Assembly (NCBI RefSeq): GCF_000410515.1
Contig: NC_021500.1
Coordinates: forward strand, 4,898,001-4,962,000
Source of the DNA: Enterobacter sp. R4-368
GTDB lineage: Bacteria; Pseudomonadota; Gammaproteobacteria; Enterobacterales; Enterobacteriaceae
Length of the DNA: 64,000 nucleotides
Direction: 5' to 3'
A program made the position numbers and the translations under genes. The notes under the pieces were generated by a model that was given only the letters and a program-made list of their open reading frames with translations, did not search any database and was not told where the DNA came from. Positions 36,332-50,114 of the stretch are shown in pieces (the first letter of the stretch is position 1; each line of letters opens with the position of its first letter).

Positions 36332-37069
36332 ATGTATCCCGTTGACCTGCATATGCATACCGTCGCCAGCACCCACGCTTACAGTACGCTTCACGATTAT
36401 ATTGCCGAGGCAAAACGCAAAGGGATTAAGCTCTTTGCCATTACCGACCACGGGCCGGATATGGCGGATGCGCCGCACTACTGGCACTTTGTGAATATGC
36501 GCATCTGGCCACGGCTGGTCGATGGCGTGGGTATTTTACGCGGTATCGAAGCCAATATTAAAAACACCGAGGGTGAAATCGACTGCACCGGACCGATGTT
36601 GACGTCGCTGGATCTGATCATTGCAGGTTTCCATGAGCCGGTGTTTCCGCCGCAGGATAAAGCCACCCATACTCAGGCCATGATTGCGACTATCGCCAGC
36701 GGCAATGTCCATATTATTAGCCATCCCGGTAACCCGAAATTTGACATTGATATTCCGGCCGTTGCCGCTGCCGCCGCGAAATATGGCGTCGCGCTTGAAA
36801 TTAACAATTCATCGTTTGTCCATTCGCGCAAAGGCAGCGAGGCGAATTGCCGCGCCGTGGCTGCCGCCGTGCGTGATGCCGGCGGCTGGGTGGCGCTGGG
36901 ATCGGATTCTCACACCGCGTTTACGCTGGGCGATTTCAGTGAGTGCCGTAAGGTGCTGGATGACGTCGGTTTCCCGGAAGATCGTATTTTGAATGTCTCG
37001 CCGCGTCGTCTGCTGGATTTCCTCGAATCCCGCGGCATGGCGCCAATTCCCGAATTTGCAGAACTTTAA
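36332..37069 (+). CDS. ycdX: Zinc-dependent PHP-family phosphatase YcdX
   Basis: 245 residues, identical length to E. coli YcdX. PHP-domain metal ligands appear as DLHMHT at the N terminus and later GSDSHT; E. coli YcdX binds three Zn and has phosphatase activity linked to swarming. AGGAG precedes the ATG. Followed 19 bases on by ycdY, its activity-raising partner. Confidence 0.94.
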   Translation: MYPVDLHMHTVASTHAYSTLHDYIAEAKRKGIKLFAITDHGPDMADAPHYWHFVNMRIWPRLVDGVGILRGIEANIKNTEGEIDCTGPMLTSLDLIIAGFHEPVFPPQDKATHTQAMIATIASGNVHIISHPGNPKFDIDIPAVAAAAAKYGVALEINNSSFVHSRKGSEANCRAVAAAVRDAGGWVALGSDSHTAFTLGDFSECRKVLDDVGFPEDRILNVSPRRLLDFLESRGMAPIPEFAEL

Positions 37070-37088
37070 TACTGACTGGAACAACTGA

Positions 37089-37643
37089 ATGAACGAATTT
37101 TCAATTCTCTGCCGTGTACTGGGCTCGCTGTTTTACCGCCAGCCGCAAGATCCTCTGCTGGTGCCGCTCTATACCATGATCCGGGAGGGGAAACTGGCGG
37201 AAAGCTGGCCGCTGGAGCAGGATGAGCTGCTTGAACGGTTGCAGAAAAACTGCGATGCGCAGGCACTGGCGGCCGATTACAACGCGCTGTTTGTCGGGGA
37301 AGAGTGTCGCGTCTCGCCTTATCGCAGTGCCTGGGTGGAAGGTGCTACGGAAGCGGAAGTGCGTTCATTTTTGTCCAGCCGCGGCATGCCGTTAACCGAT
37401 GCGCCAGCCGATCACATCGGCACGTTGCTGCTGGCGGCATCATGGCTGGAAGATCAGGCCGCAGAAGATGAAAGCGAAGCGCAGGAGACCTTATTCGCCG
37501 ATTATATCCTGCCCTGGTGCGGCACCTTCTTTGGCAAAGTTGAAGCCCATGCGACAACGCCGTTCTGGCGCACCATGGCGCCACTGACACGCGATGCAAT
37601 TGCCGCGATGTGGGATGAGTTGCAGGAAGAGTCAGAAGATTAA
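37089..37643 (+). CDS. ycdY: Chaperone-like YcdY (TorD/DmsD superfamily)
   Basis: 184 residues, all helical, of the redox-enzyme maturation protein (TorD) family. In E. coli it increases YcdX phosphatase activity, apparently by aiding zinc insertion. In the same operon as ycdX. Confidence 0.93.
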   Translation: MNEFSILCRVLGSLFYRQPQDPLLVPLYTMIREGKLAESWPLEQDELLERLQKNCDAQALAADYNALFVGEECRVSPYRSAWVEGATEAEVRSFLSSRGMPLTDAPADHIGTLLLAASWLEDQAAEDESEAQETLFADYILPWCGTFFGKVEAHATTPFWRTMAPLTRDAIAAMWDELQEESED

Positions 37644-37745
37644 TTGTGATTTTAATCACAATTAAAATGCAACTGAGATAATTGGTTTTCAAATAGTGTG
37701 CGTATTGTCGCATATCCGGGGCGTGCATCTGCTATGATGCGCGCC

Positions 37746-38228
37746 ATGAACATTCTCCTTTCTATCGCAATTACGACAGGCATTCTCTCCGGTATCTGGG
37801 GCTGGGTGGCTGTCGCTTTCGGTTTATTAAGCTGGGCCGGTTTTCTCGGCTGCACCGCCTATTTCGCGTGTCCGCAGGGCGGTGTGAAAGGGCTGCTTAT
37901 TTCCGCCTGTACGGTGATGAGTGGCGTGGCCTGGGCGCAGGTCATGATTCATGGCGCAGCCCTGGCTCCGCATCTGGAGATCGTTGGCTATCTGATGACC
38001 GGTGTGGTGGCGTTTTTGATGTGTCTGCAGGCCCGGAACGTGCTGCTCTCTTTTGTACCGGGGACATTCATTGGTGCCTGCGCGACGTTTGCCGGGCAGG
38101 GCGACTGGCGTCTGGTTATCCCGTCGCTGGCAGTGGGGTTAGTGTTTGGCTATGCCATGAAAAACAGCGGGCTGTGGCTGGCTTCCCGCCGCGCGCAGCC
38201 GCTGCTTAAAGAGCAAGAAAAGGCGTGA
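37746..38228 (+). CDS. ycdZ: Inner-membrane protein YcdZ (DUF1097)
   Basis: 160 residues, four to five membrane spans, start NILLSIAITTGILSGIWGW identical in style to E. coli YcdZ (163 residues). ATG 37746 chosen by that alignment. Function not known. The terminator hairpin begins inside its last codons. Confidence 0.93.
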   Translation: MNILLSIAITTGILSGIWGWVAVAFGLLSWAGFLGCTAYFACPQGGVKGLLISACTVMSGVAWAQVMIHGAALAPHLEIVGYLMTGVVAFLMCLQARNVLLSFVPGTFIGACATFAGQGDWRLVIPSLAVGLVFGYAMKNSGLWLASRRAQPLLKEQEKA

Positions 38229-38251
38229 CCGCAAGTCACGCCTTTCTTTTT
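38218..38251 (+). terminator. Terminator of ycdZ
   Basis: AAAGGCGTGAC / GTCACGCCTTT 11-bp stem, loop CGCAA, then CTTTTTTC. The stem overlaps the ycdZ stop codon; the convergent csgG ends at 38252. Confidence 0.9.
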
Positions 38252-39085
38252 TCAGGACTCCGGCGGCACCGCCATTTCGCGGTATTTAGCCAGCACAGGA
38301 TTATGGCGATCGGCGCCTTGTTGCAAATCCCACAGTCCCCGATCAATCCCGTCATTGATCAGCAAAATCACCCCCGTTTCAATCGCTGACATCAGGCAGA
38401 GCATGACCGGTTCGTTGGCGGTATAGCCAACTTCTCCTTCCAGCAACCGCTGGTAGTCGATAAAGCGAAATACCCCAGCCTGTACTTCATAGGAGAGGAT
38501 GGTTTTGCTGGTGTTGACCGACGAGAGAATTTCCCCGGTCGTGACATTAATCACCCGCAAATTCACCGCAATTTGATCCAACTGATATTGTGTGTCTCCG
38601 CCGATGCCGAAATAACGCGCACCAATGCCGCCGGATTTTACATTGCTCTCGTAGCCAATAATGGACCCTTCAATCATGATATTCGCGGCAGTCAGCGAGG
38701 GAAGAGGAACGCGATTATTGATGGCAACAGTCCCGTTTTCTTGCGCGGCGCGAATAATTTTTCGTTCATTTAGCAGATTCTGCAAACCCTGGCGCTCCAG
38801 CGGGACAAACCAGCGCGAATCTTTCAGCGCCGTCACCAGCATTGCGGTCGCGCTTTGCGGGACGGCGGTAGAAAAGTTACTTGCCGGGTAGGGTTTAAAT
38901 TGCCCGGTTTCATCCTGGATGTTATACACCGAGACGAAAATTTTCCCGCTTGGCATCGGCAGATGCGTCAGATCCTGGTAACTTTGCGCCCGCGGCAACA
39001 GCGTCGGCTTAGCGGCTTGTTTTGGCGGCGCAGTGAGGCAACCGCTTAATAAACACACGGCGAATAAAATAAATAGACGCGACAT
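38252..39085 (-). CDS. csgG: Curli secretion channel CsgG
   Basis: 277 residues, equal to E. coli CsgG. Lipoprotein signal with lipobox LSGC (Cys16). Forms the nonameric outer-membrane pore that exports CsgA and CsgB; the YFGIGGDTQYQLDQIAVNLRV hairpin region and C-terminal RGLWDLQ are conserved. Last gene of csgDEFG. Confidence 0.97.
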   Translation of the reverse strand: MSRLFILFAVCLLSGCLTAPPKQAAKPTLLPRAQSYQDLTHLPMPSGKIFVSVYNIQDETGQFKPYPASNFSTAVPQSATAMLVTALKDSRWFVPLERQGLQNLLNERKIIRAAQENGTVAINNRVPLPSLTAANIMIEGSIIGYESNVKSGGIGARYFGIGGDTQYQLDQIAVNLRVINVTTGEILSSVNTSKTILSYEVQAGVFRFIDYQRLLEGEVGYTANEPVMLCLMSAIETGVILLINDGIDRGLWDLQQGADRHNPVLAKYREMAVPPES

Positions 39086-39110
39086 AGTTGTTGTCCTGTT
39101 AGACAGTGGC

Positions 39111-39524
39111 TTAAAAGTCCGTTGAACCGCTTTGCAATCCCGACACCTGAATCGTAGATGTCTTGCCGGTTTTTCTGTCGGTGACGTTTAATTGCAGTTG
39201 TCCGTCTTTGTTGGAAATATCCACGATAAAATCGCTGGTCACCATTCGCCCGGGTTTACCGGTATTAATATTGGTAAGTAATCCGCCCAATATTTGTGAT
39301 TGTATTGCCTGGGTGAAATTATCCAGCGCGGAAGTGGTTTCCACGCCGTAATCCTTATAGCTGGGATCGGTATAAGAATTTTGTGCCTGGGCGCTATTTA
39401 ATAAAAATGCACCGTTATTAGGATTACCGCCGAAATTAGGATTACGAAACTGGAATGTCATGGTTCCCGCCCAGCATGCAGGCGCGATAAGCAACAGCGC
39501 AAGCAGGGTATATATGCTTCGCAT
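39111..39524 (-). CDS. csgF: Curli assembly protein CsgF
   Basis: 137 residues with signal peptide (cleavage near CWA-GTM). Mature N terminus [19 protein letters not shown] inserts in the CsgG pore in E. coli, and the C-terminal part contacts CsgB so fibres nucleate at the cell surface. Confidence 0.96.
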   Translation of the reverse strand: MRSIYTLLALLLIAPACWAGTMTFQFRNPNFGGNPNNGAFLLNSAQAQNSYTDPSYKDYGVETTSALDNFTQAIQSQILGGLLTNINTGKPGRMVTSDFIVDISNKDGQLQLNVTDRKTGKTSTIQVSGLQSGSTDF

Positions 39525-39550
39525 AATAGCCTCCGGAGATTTAACGTATT

Positions 39551-39940
39551 TTAGAATTCATCACTCGCCATATCGCCAACGCTCAGCAGCGCCTGGTTTA
39601 TTTGCAGGTGATCGATCGCTTGCTGGGTTTGCGCCAACGCGATTTCAACATTTTTTTCAAAGTCGCGGTGCGTCGGGAAAAGAAACGTCTGGTATACGAC
39701 ACTCTGATTGACGATTATCGTTATCCAGCTTCCCCAACGGGCGCTAGGTCGTTCATTGATAGTTAAATTCCCTTTCCAGTTACTTTCCCATTTATCACTA
39801 AATGCACGATAAAAATCGTGTCCGACAGACGATACAGTGTGATCGGCTAACAGCCCGGGAACTTCGACTTCAACAGCCGATACGTTTACGCAGGCGATCA
39901 GCAAAGTGGCAGTTGCCAGACGATACCCATAGCGTTTCAT
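39551..39940 (-). CDS. csgE: Curli secretion specificity factor CsgE
   Basis: 129 residues with signal peptide (about 22 residues). Periplasmic CsgE caps the CsgG channel as a nonamer and directs CsgA to it. Conserved [19 protein letters not shown]. Starts four bases after the csgD stop, so coupling is likely. Confidence 0.95.
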   Translation of the reverse strand: MKRYGYRLATATLLIACVNVSAVEVEVPGLLADHTVSSVGHDFYRAFSDKWESNWKGNLTINERPSARWGSWITIIVNQSVVYQTFLFPTHRDFEKNVEIALAQTQQAIDHLQINQALLSVGDMASDEF

Positions 39941-39944
39941 CGCA

Positions 39945-40595
39945 CTAACGCCTGAGATTATCGTTAGCCCAGGAGACGGCTTGCGTGCGGTTTTTTACCG
40001 CTATCTTCCTGAAAAGATTATAAAGATGCGTTTTAACTGTGTTTTCACTAATGAACAGTGAACGGGCTATTTCAATATTTGATGCGCCGATACGCAGCTT
40101 ATTAAGGATCTCTTTTTCCCGGTGGGTGAGCAGTGCAGATTCAGTGCTGTAGTAACGATAATTCCCGGCATGAGTGATGAGATAACTCGCCAGTTTTTGC
40201 GAGAAATAGCACTCACCACGTTGTACGCCTTGTAAGCCATCGACCAGCTGACTTCTGTCCTCGGAAATGTAAAAGACGCCCGTAATATTCGGCCAGTTTT
40301 CTACATCCTGGAATGGGTAATCAAGAGGGGTATTCATCAGCAATAGCTTAATATCACCATTTCGTTGTGACAGGATATTCTGCCATTGCTGAATCAGTTT
40401 TTTATCCGCATCCATCATGTCGAATAAGACGATGCTCAATGCGGGAATATCATCGAGAGGCCGTTGAATATTATGGAGCTTTCCGGGCAAAGAGAGCGCA
40501 AATTTTAAATGCTGGAGAAGCGCCGTTGCCTGTAATGAAGGTTTGGTTATTAATAATAAGACTGAAATAGCTGAACTATGGACTTCACTAAACAT
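39945..40595 (-). CDS. csgD: Curli master regulator CsgD (LuxR/FixJ type)
   Basis: 216 residues from the ATG at 40595, which matches the E. coli start and has a GGGG site. N-terminal receiver-like domain without the full acidic pocket, and C-terminal LuxR HTH ([38 protein letters not shown]). Activates csgBAC and cellulose control genes. Confidence 0.96.
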   Translation of the reverse strand: MFSEVHSSAISVLLLITKPSLQATALLQHLKFALSLPGKLHNIQRPLDDIPALSIVLFDMMDADKKLIQQWQNILSQRNGDIKLLLMNTPLDYPFQDVENWPNITGVFYISEDRSQLVDGLQGVQRGECYFSQKLASYLITHAGNYRYYSTESALLTHREKEILNKLRIGASNIEIARSLFISENTVKTHLYNLFRKIAVKNRTQAVSWANDNLRR

Positions 40596-41186
40596 GATGA
40601 AACCCCGCGTATTTGTTTTTTGTTCATCAACTTCAACCCCCCGGTTATTCACCGGGGAAACCAGATGTACTGTCGGATTCGCTATGCTGTGTTCAGGAAT
40701 AAGTGATCAGCCCGTGCAAGGGAGAAATAATACAAAGTAATGAGTGCTGCGAATTCAATCTAACGCTTGCAAACCTTAAAGCAAGTGTGAATCATGTAAC
40801 AGAATGTAAAATTAAATATTGAAATGTTATTTTGATGTTCGGGCAAGTAGATATGCAAAGGCAAAAGCAGGGCGGGTTACAAAAGAATATGGTGCGAGAA
40901 TTTATATTAAGAACAATGACCTGACTTTTGTTGACTTCAGGTTCGCCTTATTTTCACGTTTTGCTCTGGCCACGTATCCTGGGCATTGACGCTTATAACG
41001 CAGGGGTAATTATTTAAGAAAAATCATCTGATGCCGCCTCTGCTGCAAACGGGGAATAATTATTCTTCATGCTTTAGAATGACAAGGCTAATGAAAATCC
41101 AACTTGCTGGTGAGATATTTTCTTTTTATCCACGGCATACTCAGTTTTGCAACCAGGTATTAACAAATAAGTTTGGCGGTGACAGC
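40596..41186. promoter_or_regulatory. csgD-csgB divergent intergenic control region
   Basis: 591 AT-rich bases with no gene. In E. coli the equivalent region carries many OmpR, CpxR, IHF, H-NS and MlrA sites and a long csgD leader bound by small RNAs. I do not assign individual sites. It is shorter than the about 750 bases of E. coli K-12. Confidence 0.75.
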
Positions 41187-41642
41187 ATGAAGAACAAAAT
41201 AGCCTTTATGATGTTAACCCTGCTGGGAATTCCGTGCCTTGTAACAGCAGCCGGATATGACCTGGCAAACCCGGAATATAATCTGGCGATTAATGAGTTA
41301 AGCCAGGTGCCTTATAATCAATCAGCCAATATTGATCAACATGGTGCGAGTAATAATGCGCATATTGATCAACGAGGTTCGAAATTATTAGGTGTTATTT
41401 CGCAAAATGGCGGAAACAATTCAGCGCAAATTAACCAGTCAGGAAGTTATAACCTTGCTTATATCGATCAGGCCGGTAGTGCCAACGATGCGAGTATTAC
41501 GCAGGGTGCTTATGGTAATAGCGCGGTTATTATTCAGAAAGGCTCAGGCAACCGGGCAAATATCACGCAGTACGGTACGCAAAAAACGGCAGTAGTGGTG
41601 CAACGACAGTCGCAAATGGCTATTCGCGTTATTCAACGTTGA
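41187..41642 (+). CDS. csgB: Curli nucleator CsgB
   Basis: 151 residues, equal to E. coli. Signal peptide of about 21 residues (cleaved after VTA). Five imperfect repeats with the N/Q-rich amyloid pattern (e.g. SGSYNLAYIDQAGSANDAS, TQGAYGNSAVIIQKGSGN). The last, basic repeat ends RQSQMAIRVIQR, needed for surface attachment. The frame is open to 41031 but ATG 41187 fits the family. Confidence 0.96.
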   Translation: MKNKIAFMMLTLLGIPCLVTAAGYDLANPEYNLAINELSQVPYNQSANIDQHGASNNAHIDQRGSKLLGVISQNGGNNSAQINQSGSYNLAYIDQAGSANDASITQGAYGNSAVIIQKGSGNRANITQYGTQKTAVVVQRQSQMAIRVIQR

Positions 41643-41682
41643 AAGTCTTGCGGCTTTAATCTCAATCCAACGGGGGTTTACC

Positions 41683-42132
41683 ATGAAACTTTTCCAAGTG
41701 GCAGCATTCGCAGCGATCGTTGTTTCAGCAGGCGCATTTGCAGGTAGTGTCCCGCAGTATGGCAATGGCGGCGGTCATGGCGGTGGCAGCAATGGCCCAA
41801 ATTCTGAACTGAGCATTTATCAATATGGCAGCGCCAACGCCGCCCTTGCTCTGCAAAGCGATGCACGTGAATCTGACCTGACTATCCATCAGTATGGTTC
41901 CGCCAACGCCGCCGATGTGGGCCAGGGTTCTGATGCCAGCTCTATCGATCTGGTCCAGAACGGGGCGCAAAACAATGCCACTATCGATCAGTGGAATGGC
42001 CGCAACTCTGATATTTCTGTGAGCCAGTATGGTGTGGGTAACGGCGCGCTGGTTAACCAGACTGCATCGGGCTCGAGTGTCACTGTTCAGCAAACCGGTT
42101 ACGGTAACCACGCTACCGCGAATCAGTACTGA
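41683..42132 (+). CDS. csgA: Major curlin CsgA
   Basis: 149 residues. Sec signal about 20 residues (AGAFAGSVPQY), an N-terminal Gly/Asn stretch (GNGGGHGGGSNGPNS) used for CsgG targeting, then five repeats of S-x5-Q-x-G-x-x-N-x-A-x3-Q (first SELSIYQYGSANAALALQ, last SSVTVQQTGYGNHATANQ). Polymerises outside the cell into amyloid fibres nucleated by CsgB. Confidence 0.97.
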   Translation: MKLFQVAAFAAIVVSAGAFAGSVPQYGNGGGHGGGSNGPNSELSIYQYGSANAALALQSDARESDLTIHQYGSANAADVGQGSDASSIDLVQNGAQNNATIDQWNGRNSDISVSQYGVGNGALVNQTASGSSVTVQQTGYGNHATANQY

Positions 42133-42150
42133 TCCCCCGGGCAGGAATAA

Positions 42151-42175
42151 ACAGGGCTACGGCCCTGTTTTTTTT
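42151..42175 (+). terminator. Terminator between csgA and csgC
   Basis: ACAGGGC / GCCCTGT stem, four-base loop, then eight T; 19 bases after csgA. It would favour high csgBA over csgC message. Confidence 0.85.
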
Positions 42176-42184
42176 GGAGGCGCT

Positions 42185-42505
42185 ATGCATACCTTATTAT
42201 TGCTGGCGGCGTTATCCAGCCAGATCACGTTCAACACCACCCGCGAGGGCGACAATTACACCATTACTCCGCTGGTGCAGGTTACACAGGATTGTGTTTG
42301 CCAGGTGCAGATTATTACCGAGCGCGAAGGTGCTGCGGGGGTGAGCCAAAGCCGGCAACGAAACACAATGACTCTCCCGGCGAATCAAACAACCGCAATT
42401 TCGCGCATTCATTTGAATATTTCCGCGCACGATAACGTCAAAATTCTCGTCACGGTATCTGATGGTCAGTCGCTCCATCTCTCCCGGCAGTGGCCCGCCG
42501 AATAA
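42185..42505 (+). CDS. csgC: Curli chaperone-inhibitor CsgC
   Basis: 106 residues, close to E. coli (110). Periplasmic Ig-like protein that blocks premature CsgA amyloid formation; the CxC motif (QDCVCQV) is present. N-terminal hydrophobic HTLLLLAALSSQ begins the signal. ATG 42185 follows GGAGG. Confidence 0.94.
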   Translation: MHTLLLLAALSSQITFNTTREGDNYTITPLVQVTQDCVCQVQIITEREGAAGVSQSRQRNTMTLPANQTTAISRIHLNISAHDNVKILVTVSDGQSLHLSRQWPAE

Positions 42506-42647
42506 TAATTTACTTAATCCAGGATACGGCGAACATATTCCTCATCTGAATGCTAATTTTAATTAAGGAACGCGCTAACGGTGCCGATATTTAACTTACC
42601 AATAGCCGAAGCTCAACCGTCAGGGATGAGTGATTTACGAGGTGTTT

Positions 42648-42956
42648 ATGCGTCTGTTTCAAGCGTTCGTGTTTCCTGTTGCCTGCTTTTTTATGATGTC
42701 ATCCGCTTATGCCGGAACCCAGCTGGCAGGAGGGGCGATCCATTTTCGTGGTGCCATCGTTGAAGGCGGCTGCGAAACTCGCGCTCAGAACCAAAATCTG
42801 CAGCTTTCGTGTTTGCAAAACAATCAAATGCAGACCCGGCAAATCCATGTCAACGAGGTAACCGGGCAATCACTCTCTTCGCAGGTTGCGCAAGTCCAGA
42901 TGCGCTATCTCGATGCGCAGCAATCCCGCGCCGAGGTTACCATCACCTATAACTGA
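42648..42956 (+). CDS. ymdA: YmdA-like small secreted protein
   Basis: 102 residues. GAGGTG four bases upstream of ATG 42648. Signal peptide ending SSAYA-GTQ; mature chain GGAIHFRGAIVEGGCE is similar to the start of fimbrial adhesin domains, with two Cys (positions for one disulfide). Position directly after csgC equals ymdA in E. coli. Function unknown. Confidence 0.75.
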   Translation: MRLFQAFVFPVACFFMMSSAYAGTQLAGGAIHFRGAIVEGGCETRAQNQNLQLSCLQNNQMQTRQIHVNEVTGQSLSSQVAQVQMRYLDAQQSRAEVTITYN

Positions 42957-43036
42957 TGATTTTGAATATGTTGCCCTTGCTATTTCCGGATACACTTAAC
43001 GGTGTTAACGGGTTACTGGCCGGATAGGGGGCAAAA

Positions 43037-43567
43037 ATGCAACCACGTATGCAGGTGCTTCAGGGGGATATCACCACGCTTGAAGTGGATGTGATTGTGA
43101 ATGCAGCAAACTCATCATTGCTTGGCGGCGGCGGTGTGGATGGCGCGATTCATCGTGCCGCTGGGCCTGCTTTGCTCGATGCGTGCCGGCAGGTACGTCA
43201 GCAGCAGGGCGAGTGTCCGCCAGGCCATGCGGTGATCACGGCGGCAGGAAATTTAAAGGCGAAAGCGGTGATCCATACCGTTGGGCCGGTCTGGCGTGGC
43301 GGAGAAGAGAATGAAGCACGCTTACTGGAGGATGCATACCGCAATAGCCTTCAACTGGCGGAAGCCAATAGTTACACGAGCATTGCTTTTCCCGCTATCA
43401 GTACCGGCGTGTATGGTTACCCAAAAGCCGCGGCGGCCGAAATCGCCGTTAATACCGTCGCTGCGCACCTTATACGCCGGCCTCAACTCCAGCAGGTGAT
43501 CTTTGTTTGTTTCGATGACGAAATGACGCAGCTTTACCAGCGCTTACTGACTCAGCACATCCAATAA
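43037..43567 (+). CDS. ymdB: Macro-domain O-acetyl-ADP-ribose deacetylase YmdB
   Basis: 176 residues, near the E. coli length (177). Macro domain motif [23 protein letters not shown], with the catalytic Asn/Asp. Hydrolyses O-acetyl-ADP-ribose; in E. coli also reported to inhibit RNase III. In E. coli clsC follows; here the next gene is mdoC on the other strand. Confidence 0.95.
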   Translation: MQPRMQVLQGDITTLEVDVIVNAANSSLLGGGGVDGAIHRAAGPALLDACRQVRQQQGECPPGHAVITAAGNLKAKAVIHTVGPVWRGGEENEARLLEDAYRNSLQLAEANSYTSIAFPAISTGVYGYPKAAAAEIAVNTVAAHLIRRPQLQQVIFVCFDDEMTQLYQRLLTQHIQ

Positions 43568-43603
43568 GGCGCGGCTGCTCTGCGGGCAGGGCAGCCGGAA
43601 ACC

Positions 43604-44752
43604 TTATCTGGCGTGAGCATGACGCTTCGCGTCGTTTTGCTGCGGCTTGCCGGAAAAAAGGAAGCGTAGCAGCGGAATGCGCAGATGGATTTCATACAGC
43701 AGCACCGCAATGCCAATGACGAAGACCAGCCCGGCAAGAAAACCAAGGAGATTGGACTGGATATGCGGTGTGATCCACGCGCCAAATAGCAACGTTAGCG
43801 GATGGTGTACCAAATAGATAAACAGGGATGCGTTCACGAAATAACTCACACGCGCTGACTGGAAGTTCAGCAACTTGTGGCCCAATGAAAAGACGACATT
43901 GACCATCCACAGCCCCAGCAGCATGGTGATAACCGCCTCGGTTTCGTACATCCAGCCATCACCACTGCCATAGCGCTGGTTAAGCAAATAAGCACCAAAG
44001 GCCAGCGCTGAGCCGAGCATGCACCATGGCGAAGGCGTGGTGAAAAGTGATTTCAGGCGCGAGTTAATGAATGCCAGCGCACCAAGAATGAAGAACGGAA
44101 TGTAGAACAACGTCTGCATGACCGCAAAATTAAACAGCGCGTCACGTAATATATCCGGATAGATCATCAACACAATTCGACGCAACGCAGCCCATGCGAT
44201 ACCTAACAGCAGGAACCAAAGCGACAGTTTCGCCAGCGAAATATTACCAGCCAGCCGGTTAGCGCTATTTTTTAGTTTTTTAAACAGCACCATGCTGATC
44301 GTTGTTAATACCACAAGGACTAACAAAAACCATAAATGGGAGATGAGTTCCCATGACAGCGTGTTGAATTTGTCATAAGTCGATAGGGTGTGCCATTCGG
44401 CTGTTTTATCTTTCACATATTGCAACATAATAAATTGCGGCAGCGTCAGCAGCGGGATCGCGGTGAGCATTGGAATGCCGACGCGCTCAACGCGCAGCTT
44501 CCACCAGCGCTTAAGCGGATAGCGCAAATACAACATGTATGAAAAATAACCGGAAATGACAAAAAACACCTGCATACGGAACGCATGTATGGCGTCATTG
44601 AACAGCGTTAGCCACCATGAAGGGTAGGCGCTGTTCACGTGCCACATATGGCTGGAGTAGATCAGCGAAATATGAAATGGGATCCCAAGCAGCATCAACC
44701 ACGCGCGTATGGAATCAAGGAAATATTCTCGTTGTGCGGGGGTTTTGGTCAT
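43604..44752 (-). CDS. mdoC: Glucan succinyltransferase MdoC (OpgC)
   Basis: 382 residues, about ten membrane spans, acyltransferase-3 family (start [21 protein letters not shown]). Adds succinyl groups to osmoregulated periplasmic glucans in the inner membrane. Divergent from mdoGH, as in E. coli. Confidence 0.95.
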   Translation of the reverse strand: MTKTPAQREYFLDSIRAWLMLLGIPFHISLIYSSHMWHVNSAYPSWWLTLFNDAIHAFRMQVFFVISGYFSYMLYLRYPLKRWWKLRVERVGIPMLTAIPLLTLPQFIMLQYVKDKTAEWHTLSTYDKFNTLSWELISHLWFLLVLVVLTTISMVLFKKLKNSANRLAGNISLAKLSLWFLLLGIAWAALRRIVLMIYPDILRDALFNFAVMQTLFYIPFFILGALAFINSRLKSLFTTPSPWCMLGSALAFGAYLLNQRYGSGDGWMYETEAVITMLLGLWMVNVVFSLGHKLLNFQSARVSYFVNASLFIYLVHHPLTLLFGAWITPHIQSNLLGFLAGLVFVIGIAVLLYEIHLRIPLLRFLFSGKPQQNDAKRHAHAR

Positions 44753-44947
44753 ATCACTCCGTACATTCTCAGACTTTTCGTCTTATCCATAAGACAAATA
44801 ATGATTACATTCGCAACCAACCCTACACTATGACCGATAACCTGTCTCCAGGATAAGCCTGCAAAACGATAAAGGGTTAGTTTCATTTGCTTATTCAATG
44901 AGCCTGCATGGAGAACAATGCGGGGATTCAGTTGTCGGATAGCCTGA

Positions 44948-49082
<4,135 letters not shown>

Positions 49083-49096
49083 GCCGACATTAAGGA

Positions 49097-49126
49097 AATA
49101 CCGGCCTGAGAGCCGGTATTTTTTTA
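49097..49126 (+). terminator. Terminator of mdoGH
   Basis: AATACCGGC / GCCGGTATT nine-base stem with six-base loop and T run, 14 bases after the stop. Confidence 0.88.
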
Positions 49127-49153
49127 TCTGTATCAGATAAGAAGAGGTTGTCT

Positions 49154-49381
49154 GTGAGAGTAATTTTGGTAGTCGTCATGGCGTGTCTGCTAAGCGGTTG
49201 CGGCAGCATCGTCAGCCGGACAATCCCTGGCCAGGGACACGGTAATCAGTATTACCCCGGCGTTAAGTGGGATGTCCGCGACTCCGCGTGGCGCTACATT
49301 ACCGTACTTGATTTACCTTTCTCACTGGTGTTTGACACACTTTTGTTACCGCTGGATGCTCATCACGGCCCTTACGAGTAA
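49154..49381 (+). CDS. yceK: Small lipoprotein YceK
   Basis: 75 residues, same as E. coli. GTG start at 49154 (AGAGG upstream) chosen over TTG 49148. Lipobox LSGC, Cys15. Conserved GHGNQYYPGVKWDVRDSAWR. Function unknown. It ends one base before the end of convergent msyB. Confidence 0.92.
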   Translation: MRVILVVVMACLLSGCGSIVSRTIPGQGHGNQYYPGVKWDVRDSAWRYITVLDLPFSLVFDTLLLPLDAHHGPYE

Positions 49382-49771
49382 TCAGCGCTCGTCCCACTCG
49401 TCAGCGGCTGTCTGTCCCTCTTCGGTATCAAGCGGTGGTTCCAGCTGGAATTCACCCTCGTCCCATTCATGCAGCGTATTCTCTTCCTGCCACTCCTGGC
49501 TTATCTCGATCTCATCGAAATCGCCGTCAAAGACACTTTGTGCGGCTTCACCGCTGAAAAGAGGCAAGCATTCGCCAGGCTCTTCTTCATCCGCAAAAAA
49601 CTCAGCGCGCCACGCGATATCGCCATCCTGAAGAACATACTTTTGCACATTGAATTGCTGCACGCTGATTTCTTCTTCATCAAGATCCGGGTTGTCGGCA
49701 ATAAATAATTCCCGCGCGGCATCAATTGCTTCCGACAGTGTTGAGTAATACTCCAGTTCAGTTTCGGCCAT
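49382..49771 (-). CDS. msyB: Acidic protein MsyB
   Basis: 129 residues, rich in Asp and Glu (E. coli 124). Multicopy suppressor of secY/secA defects in E. coli; precise role unclear. C-terminal EWQEENTLHEWDEGEFQLEP is conserved. CAGGAG precedes the ATG. Confidence 0.95.
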   Translation of the reverse strand: MAETELEYYSTLSEAIDAARELFIADNPDLDEEEISVQQFNVQKYVLQDGDIAWRAEFFADEEEPGECLPLFSGEAAQSVFDGDFDEIEISQEWQEENTLHEWDEGEFQLEPPLDTEEGQTAADEWDER

Positions 49772-50114
49772 ATCATCGCTCCTGAAATAACAGTAAAAAA
49801 GGTATGCACAAACCTATAGACGCTGGCTTTGCGAGCGTCAAATTTGTCATAAATAAATCAGCGATTTCATGGCATAACGAGAAAGGTGTCGCGCTGAATA
49901 ACAGTACATCTGCGGGAGCCGTGACGAATGTTTGTGACTGCGTTTTATGTTTAACGTGTTGCAAGATAAAGATGGTCAGTCATGCCAGTTATTTCGCTTT
50001 TCGGTTTTGATTAATTCGGGAAATACGCACGAAACAGCGTCGCTTTTTTATGCGCGGGACAGCATGGATGTGAGGTAAATATCTATTGTATCGGGTGGGC
50101 GATCACGCTTTACG
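49772..50114. other. Intergenic region msyB-mdtG
   Basis: 343 bases, AT-rich, no gene seen. It carries the msyB promoter and the end of mdtG. No clear hairpin stands out. Confidence 0.4.

Noticed and set aside
41187..42132. csgB and csgA repeats as a tandem DNA repeat element
   Set aside because: The periodicity is that of the amyloid repeats in the proteins and is known for curlins.
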